Below are positions 60,100-64,000 of a stretch of DNA of 64,000 bases, one piece after another; position 1 is the stretch's first letter; every line of letters starts with the position of its first letter. Below the pieces are notes generated by a model, which was given only the letters and a program-made list of their open reading frames with translations, searched no databases and was not told the DNA's origin. Source of the stretch: Bog-473 sp963766995 (GTDB taxonomy: Bacteria > Actinomycetota > Acidimicrobiia > Acidimicrobiales > RAAP-2); NCBI GenBank assembly GCA_963766995.1, contig CAVYCE010000001.1, positions 434,001 through 498,000 on the forward strand, in the 5' to 3' direction. The translations under genes were made by a program, and so were the position numbers.

Positions 60100-60136
60100 G
60101 TGCCGCATGCGTGAGAACTCACGCCAGAGCCGGCAC
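60100..60136 (-). promoter_or_regulatory. long hairpin in the leader of the MgtE-N/CBS gene
   Basis: On the transcript, GTGCCG...CGGCAC forms the outer stem and GCGTGAG-TT-CTCACGC the inner stem, with small internal loops. It sits between the leader ORF and the start codon (54 bases before it). There is no U run, so it may act on translation or as a Rho-type control element rather than as an intrinsic terminator. Confidence 0.6.
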
Positions 60137-60194
60137 CTCGAGAGCGACATCACTCGGGACTGATGACTACTGGAATGAATCGAACACCAGCAGC

Positions 60195-60257
60195 TCAGCC
60201 AGCGGGAGTGGACCGAGGTGTGCCGGCCTTGCTACTGGGGGGTTCGTCCCTTCGCAT
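60195..60257 (-). CDS. 20-codon leader peptide upstream of the MgtE-N/CBS gene
   Basis: ATG at 60257, preceded by AAGGAGGTGA, a near-perfect anti-16S match with ideal spacing, encodes MRRDEPPSSKAGTPRSTPAG and stops at TGA. It has four prolines and an Asp-Glu-Pro-Pro run near the start. MgtL, the leader of the Mg2+ transporter gene mgtA in enterobacteria, is likewise short, acidic and proline-rich at its start and makes ribosomes stall or fall off at low Mg2+. Whether this peptide is made is inference from the ribosome-binding site. Confidence 0.6.
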   Translation of the reverse strand: MRRDEPPSSKAGTPRSTPAG

Positions 60258-60322
60258 GCCTTCACCTCCTTCACTCGAGCCCGTGTGTGGGCGTTCCGCT
60301 CAAAGCGTTTATTCGTGGCCCC

Positions 60323-60328
60323 ATTGTA
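60323..60328 (-). promoter_or_regulatory. -10 box (TACAAT) for the MgtE-N/CBS leader
   Basis: TACAAT on the minus strand lies about 50 bases before the leader peptide's Shine-Dalgarno. TTCCCT 16 bases upstream is a weak -35. Transcription from here gives a leader of about 270 bases. Confidence 0.5.
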
Positions 60329-60396
60329 CCCGGGTGTTGCTGTGAGGGAACCCGCAACGACGCGACGGCCGTGGACATGCAGGTACCGTGCACACC

Positions 60397-61617
60397 ATGG
60401 ACCTGACGTACCCACCGGAAGCTGAAGAGTTCCGCAGCGTCATCAGCGGTTGGCTCAAGGACAACTTGCCCAAGGGTTGGGGAGAACCGGGCTTCTCCAT
60501 GACGCCCGATGAGCGCAAGGCGTTTAACGAAGACTGGACGGCCAAGCTCTACGAAGGGGGCTGGATCTGCGCCAGCTGGCCCACCGAATACGGAGGCAAA
60601 GGCCTGTCTCTTCTGCAACAAGTAGTACTGAACGAGGAATTCGCTCGGGCCAGCGCTCCGCTGCGTGCTGACTTTTTCGGCGACACCTTGGTTGGCCCCA
60701 CCATTCTGCAGTGGGGTACCGAGGAGCAGAAGAAACAGTTCATCCCCGGCATCCTCAAAGGGGAGATCGCCTGGTGTCAGGGCTTCAGTGAGCCCGACGC
60801 TGGATCTGACCTGGCTGGCCTCAAGACCAGGGCTGAACTGGACGGCGACGAATGGGTGATTAATGGACAGAAGGTGTGGACCACCCAGGCCCACTATGCC
60901 GACTACATCTTCTTGCTGGCCCGCACGGACCCGGATGCCTCGAAGCATGCAGGCATCTCCTACTTGCTGGTCCCCATGAAGCAGCCGGGAGTCGAGGTCC
61001 GTCCGATCGAACAAGTCGACGGATCGGCCGAATTCAATGAGGTCTTCTTCACCAATGTGCGCTGTCCCAAGGAGAACGTGATCGGCGGCGTGAACAACGG
61101 CTGGAAAGTGGCCATGACCACACTCGGGTTTGAGCGCGGAACTTCATCGACGACGGGACATCGGCGCTTCATGAAGGAATACGACGAAATCCTGAGGGAG
61201 GCCCGTACTCGTGGACTCAACGAGGATCCGCTCATCCGTCAGCGTTTGGCCACGACGTGGTCGAAGATCAAGATCATGCAGATCAACGGCTACCGCACTC
61301 TGACCGATGTCCTCAACGGCACGCACACCACTGCGGCGCTCGGTGCCTGCAACAAGATGTTCTGGTCCGAGGCCCATCAGAACACCTTGCTGCTGGCCAT
61401 GGACATCATGGGCATGGATGCACAGATCCTCCAGGGGGACGACGGCGAAGACACGCTGCTTCCCGGCGCTCGCCGCGCCCGCGCCGGTTATCCGGTCAAC
61501 AACCTCCAATCACTCTTCTTCTTCTCCCGTTCAGAAAGTATTTGGGGAGGGGCAGCGGAGATTCAGCGCAACATTGTGGGTGAGCGAGTTCTTGGACTAC
61601 CCAAGGAGCCCAAGTAG
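60397..61617 (+). CDS. acyl-CoA dehydrogenase
   Basis: About 406 residues from the ATG at 60397 (MDLTYPPEAEEFRSVISGWLKDNLP); a GTG three codons earlier is also possible. The ACAD signatures are CQGFSEPDAGSDLAGLKTRAELDGDEWVINGQKVWTTQAHYAD (FAD/substrate region), EVFFTNVRCPKENVIG and FSRSESIWGGAAEIQRNIVGERVLGLPKEP at the end. It oxidises an acyl-CoA to the enoyl form with FAD. It is of the long-N-terminus type common in actinobacterial sterol and branched-chain catabolism; the substrate is unknown. Confidence 0.92.
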   Translation: MDLTYPPEAEEFRSVISGWLKDNLPKGWGEPGFSMTPDERKAFNEDWTAKLYEGGWICASWPTEYGGKGLSLLQQVVLNEEFARASAPLRADFFGDTLVGPTILQWGTEEQKKQFIPGILKGEIAWCQGFSEPDAGSDLAGLKTRAELDGDEWVINGQKVWTTQAHYADYIFLLARTDPDASKHAGISYLLVPMKQPGVEVRPIEQVDGSAEFNEVFFTNVRCPKENVIGGVNNGWKVAMTTLGFERGTSSTTGHRRFMKEYDEILREARTRGLNEDPLIRQRLATTWSKIKIMQINGYRTLTDVLNGTHTTAALGACNKMFWSEAHQNTLLLAMDIMGMDAQILQGDDGEDTLLPGARRARAGYPVNNLQSLFFFSRSESIWGGAAEIQRNIVGERVLGLPKEPK

Positions 61618-61686
61618 CCGCTGCCATACGATGGTTCTTCGTGACGACGGACACTGTCGAGTCCCTTGTGGCCGAGGGCGACGCGC

Positions 61687-61812
61687 ATGTTCGTCACCAC
61701 GCATTTCGACTCGCTCGAAGGGATGGAGCAAGCGATGGCCGGGGGTGTGCTCGAAAGCATGCAGGCGTGCATGTCCCAGATCGAGGCCCTGCTGGCTGAG
61801 GTTGTCGTCTAA
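61687..61812 (+). pseudogene. C-terminal remnant of an AHSA1/SRPBCC protein
   Basis: A 41-codon frame ending TTHFDSLEGMEQAMAGGVLE then SMQACMSQIEALLAEVVV. This is the final strand and long C-terminal helix of the AHSA1-type SRPBCC fold (F-x2-x3-M-x2-M-x2-G-x3-M-x3-x-QI-ALL). No earlier part of the domain is found between the acyl-CoA dehydrogenase and this frame, so only the end of the gene survives. Confidence 0.5.
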
Positions 61813-61876
61813 AGGAACGTCTCGAATCCGGAACCCATTTTTCCATTCCGCGCCGCTCGTCGTAGGGTGCGACCTC

Positions 61877-62509
61877 ATGGCTGACTGGTCATCGATCGCG
61901 TCGTTCGCCACGGCTGGGGGCACCCTCGTGCTCGCCGTGGCCACGTTCTCGGCGGTGCGGTCGTCCAACCGGTCAGCCCGGATCGCGGAAGAGTCGTTGC
62001 TCGCGGCAATGAGGCCGTTGCTGGTGCCGTCGCTCACCGATGACCCGGTCCACAAGGTCCTGTGGTACGACCGACATGCCGCTCGGGTCGGCGGTGGTCG
62101 TGCCATTTTCGAAGAAGAGGGCGGGGTCATCTATCTCGCTATGGGGTTGCGCAACCTTGGGACCGGAATCGCTCTCCTCCACGGGTGGCACCCGATGCCC
62201 GATCAGGCCTTTGAAGATCGGCCTCATGTCGGGGCCGAAGAATTCCGCCGCCTCACCATCGACCTCTACATCCCCGCCGGTGGCAGTGGCTACTGGGAAG
62301 CGGCCGTCAGAAACGCCGACGATCCCCTACGTCCGGCCTTCATGCAGGCTCTCACCGAGCGTGAACCCTTCACCATCGACCTCCTCTACGGAGACCAACA
62401 AGGCGAGCAGCGCACGATTAGTCGTTACACCGTTCTCCCAGCCCGCGATGACGGCTGGTACGCCCAAGTGGGTCGCCACTGGAATCTGGACCGTCCAGAT
62501 CCTCGCTAA
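61877..62509 (+). CDS. unknown protein with N-terminal membrane anchor
   Basis: A 210-residue protein. MADWSSIASFATAGGTLVLAVATFSAVRSSNRSARIAEESL gives a short hydrophobic helix followed by a charged helix, as in many small anchored proteins of unknown role. The rest is a beta-rich domain (VIYLAMGLRNLGTGIALLHGWH, LYIPAGGSGYWEAAVR, FTIDLLYGDQQGEQRTISRYTV). No family is recognised beyond a loose likeness to other uncharacterised anchored proteins. Confidence 0.7.
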   Translation: MADWSSIASFATAGGTLVLAVATFSAVRSSNRSARIAEESLLAAMRPLLVPSLTDDPVHKVLWYDRHAARVGGGRAIFEEEGGVIYLAMGLRNLGTGIALLHGWHPMPDQAFEDRPHVGAEEFRRLTIDLYIPAGGSGYWEAAVRNADDPLRPAFMQALTEREPFTIDLLYGDQQGEQRTISRYTVLPARDDGWYAQVGRHWNLDRPDPR

Positions 62510-62519
62510 GTCAGTCGAG

Positions 62520-63302
62520 TCAACGACCCTCATGGGTGCGGCCGGTCACCAACGTCGTCTCATAATGGACGGGGACTTCGCCGCTCACCGAATCGATCAT
62601 CTGCCCTAAGTCATTCAGCAACGCCGAGAGTTGCTCGGGTGGAAGTGTCCAATGATCGCTGTGAGTCATGGTCAGATCCAGCCAATGTTGGGTCGAATAG
62701 ACGGCATTGTGCTCGAAGGTCTCCTCCGACACATCCGTGAACTGGCCGTTTGATTCCAGCGATTCCTTCACCATGGCGTAGAGGCCGCTGTGCGGAACCC
62801 CCAGGAGTACTGACCGTTGGGCCAGTTCGGGTGCATGCCGGTTGTAAGACTCCTTCATGGCGCGACCGACCTCAGATGCAGGGTGCGCTTGATTCCAGAA
62901 CAACCCGATCCGCCCACCGGGCCTGAGGGCAGACACGGCCCGTTCGGCTCCACGTTGAGGTTCGACCCAGTGCCAGGACTGACCGGCGATGAGCAGGTCG
63001 AATGGAAGGTCGCCGGCATCGAAGTCCTCGACGGTCCCGATCTCGACTCTCTGTCCGCTCCGGCGCGCCACTTCTGCCATGCGGGGGTCGGGCTCAACTC
63101 CAACCACCTCACACCCTCGGGCCAGAAAGAGACGGGAGGTGATCCCGGTGCCACATCCCACATCGAGGACGCGCTGCGCACCGTCGGCCAGTAGGAAGTC
63201 GACCAATGATTCGGGGTAACGGGGCCGGACCCGGTCGTATTGCTCGGCGTTTTCCCCAAAGGAGTCGGCTCGTCGTCGGTCGTTGAAGAGCTGGTCGGTC
63301 AT
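62520..63302 (-). CDS. class I SAM-dependent methyltransferase
   Basis: A 260-residue Methyltransf_11-type protein: FGENAEQYDRVRPRYPESLVDFLLAD, motif I VLDVGCGTGITSRLFLARGCEVVGVEPDPRM, FDLLIAGQSWHWVEPQRGAERAVSALRPGGRIGLFWNQAHP. The Y-R-x-RP-YP opening and the GQSWHWV motif are typical of the SmtA/UbiE-like group with unknown small-molecule substrates. It converges on the preceding gene and follows the MFS gene by 7 bases. Confidence 0.88.
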   Translation of the reverse strand: MTDQLFNDRRRADSFGENAEQYDRVRPRYPESLVDFLLADGAQRVLDVGCGTGITSRLFLARGCEVVGVEPDPRMAEVARRSGQRVEIGTVEDFDAGDLPFDLLIAGQSWHWVEPQRGAERAVSALRPGGRIGLFWNQAHPASEVGRAMKESYNRHAPELAQRSVLLGVPHSGLYAMVKESLESNGQFTDVSEETFEHNAVYSTQHWLDLTMTHSDHWTLPPEQLSALLNDLGQMIDSVSGEVPVHYETTLVTGRTHEGR

Positions 63303-63309
63303 AGGTCGT

Positions 63310-64000
63310 TCATACCGTGCGTCGGTGCTGTTGCGGTGCGCTCAAACTGATCAATGGCATTTGGACCACGTTGGACGTGTCATCGGCCAGCACCATGTCC
63401 TCGGCGGAGGACACGTTGGCGCGGGCATCGCGTTGGCGGGTGGCCAGATAGAAAAGGGGCACACTCGCCACGAGCGTGGCCACGCCTCCGACCACGAGCG
63501 AAACCCGTGGGTTGCTGACGTCGCTGATGTAACCCAGCAGGGGGGCGCCGATGGGCGTGCTGCCCAAAAAGGCGATTGCGTTGAGAGACATGACTCGTCC
63601 GCGCATTGACGGGTCGGAGCGCAGCTGCAGGGTGGCGTTATTCGTGGAAATAAAGGAGATGCTGGCCGCGCCCATGGGCACCAGCAAGATGATGGCCATC
63701 AGTTTCGACGGCGCCAATGCGACCGCCGTAATCAACAACCCGAAGAAGATGCCGATGATGGCCAGCATTTTGGTGGAGGGATTGCTGCGGTGCGCTGTGT
63801 ACAGGCCGCCGACCACGGCACCGGCACCCATGGCGGCCAGGAAGGTGCTGTAGAGGCCGGCGCCGCCATGAAAGGTGATCTTGGCCAGTAGCGGCAGGGT
63901 GACTGTGAAGTTGAAGGCGAACACTCCGACAATGGCCATGGAGATGAGCGGCGAACGCAGATCCCCGGTGGCCCACACGTAGCGCAGGCCCTCTCGAATC
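63310..64000 (-). CDS. MFS transporter, C-terminal part (cut by window edge)
   Basis: The frame is open to base 64000, so the start lies beyond the window; about 230 C-terminal residues are seen. IREGLRYVWATGDLRSPL, then hydrophobic helices such as LISMAIVGVFAFNFTVTLPLLA, MGAGAVVGGLYTAHRSNP, AIILLVPMGAASISFISTNNATLQLRSDPSMRGRVMSLNAIAFLGSTPIGAPLLGYI. The NA-LQ...MRGRVMS-N motif is typical of the enterobactin-exporter/MFS_3 group. The substrate is unknown. Confidence 0.85.
   Translation of the reverse strand, partial: IREGLRYVWATGDLRSPLISMAIVGVFAFNFTVTLPLLAKITFHGGAGLYSTFLAAMGAGAVVGGLYTAHRSNPSTKMLAIIGIFFGLLITAVALAPSKLMAIILLVPMGAASISFISTNNATLQLRSDPSMRGRVMSLNAIAFLGSTPIGAPLLGYISDVSNPRVSLVVGGVATLVASVPLFYLATRQRDARANVSSAEDMVLADDTSNVVQMPLISLSAPQQHRRTV

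Noticed and set aside
60047..60322. M-box (ykoK) Mg2+ riboswitch before the MgtE-N/CBS gene
   Set aside because: The conserved M-box core is not recognisable; the visible elements are a leader ORF and a simple two-part hairpin.
1..64000. CRISPR arrays, transposases, phage genes, replication origin
   Set aside because: No regularly spaced repeats, transposase motifs, phage structural genes or origin-like box clusters were seen on reading both strands.

Overview
The window is one contig piece from a high-GC actinobacterium, most likely of the class Acidimicrobiia or a relative. Three things support this. The gene order glmU-prs-rplY-pth-mfd and mazG-eno-ftsB-DUF501-ppx, with rsmI-metG-tatD-rsmA-ispE nearby, is the order known from mycobacteria and other Actinobacteria. 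Two very small actinobacterial ribosomal protein genes (bS22-like and bL37-like) are present. A secreted protein carries the GGGYWLVASDGG-type repeats common in this group. The species cannot be named from the sequence.

Layout. 0-5 kb: the end of a glycosyltransferase, an rRNA methyltransferase (TrmH/SpoU), a hydrolase, and a tandem GT2 glycosyltransferase preceded by a small coiled-coil gene. 5-10.8 kb: the minus-strand block surA-like, mazG, eno, ftsB, DUF501, ppx. 10.9-24.8 kb: an accessory stretch, mostly of small single genes of mixed orientation: YfhO-like membrane protein, two toxin-antitoxin pairs, GNAT, cytidine deaminase, DUF1990, DUF488, a kinase, an HxlR regulator with a reductase, methyltransferase, M15 peptidase, DUF6629 and a sigma factor fragment. 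Many of its gene junctions carry a short recurring GC-rich motif. It sits between mfd and surA/mazG, which lie close together in mycobacteria.

24.8-31.8 kb: minus-strand mfd, pth, rplY, prs, glmU (glmU lacks its acetyltransferase half). 31.8-37 kb: hydrolase, small membrane protein, tRNA-Gln, a two-component system, VOC protein, bS22, methyltransferase. 37-42.7 kb: minus-strand ispE, rsmA, an RlpA-like protein (in the place where mycobacteria have rpfB), tatD, metG, rsmI. 42.8-45.9 kb: six genes (DUF192, bL37, GDPD, an unknown, SCO1, a COG4315-like lipoprotein) all carry single-base insertions, mostly in homopolymers, so this patch is probably poor sequence. 46-64 kb: secreted repeat protein, ychF, a PfkB kinase, aminopeptidase N, a secreted GH5 glycosidase, a glycan-type cluster (alpha/alpha-toroid protein, methyltransferase, GT4), a PRC/MgtE-N/CBS protein with an elaborate leader, acyl-CoA dehydrogenase, a methyltransferase and a partial MFS transporter.

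The core genes serve translation, cell wall precursors, isoprenoids, RNA modification and DNA repair. The most interesting non-standard signals are the leader of the MgtE-N/CBS gene (an ideal Shine-Dalgarno, a 20-codon Asp-Glu-Pro-Pro peptide and a long hairpin), the repeated motif at the accessory gene junctions, and the shortened GlmU.
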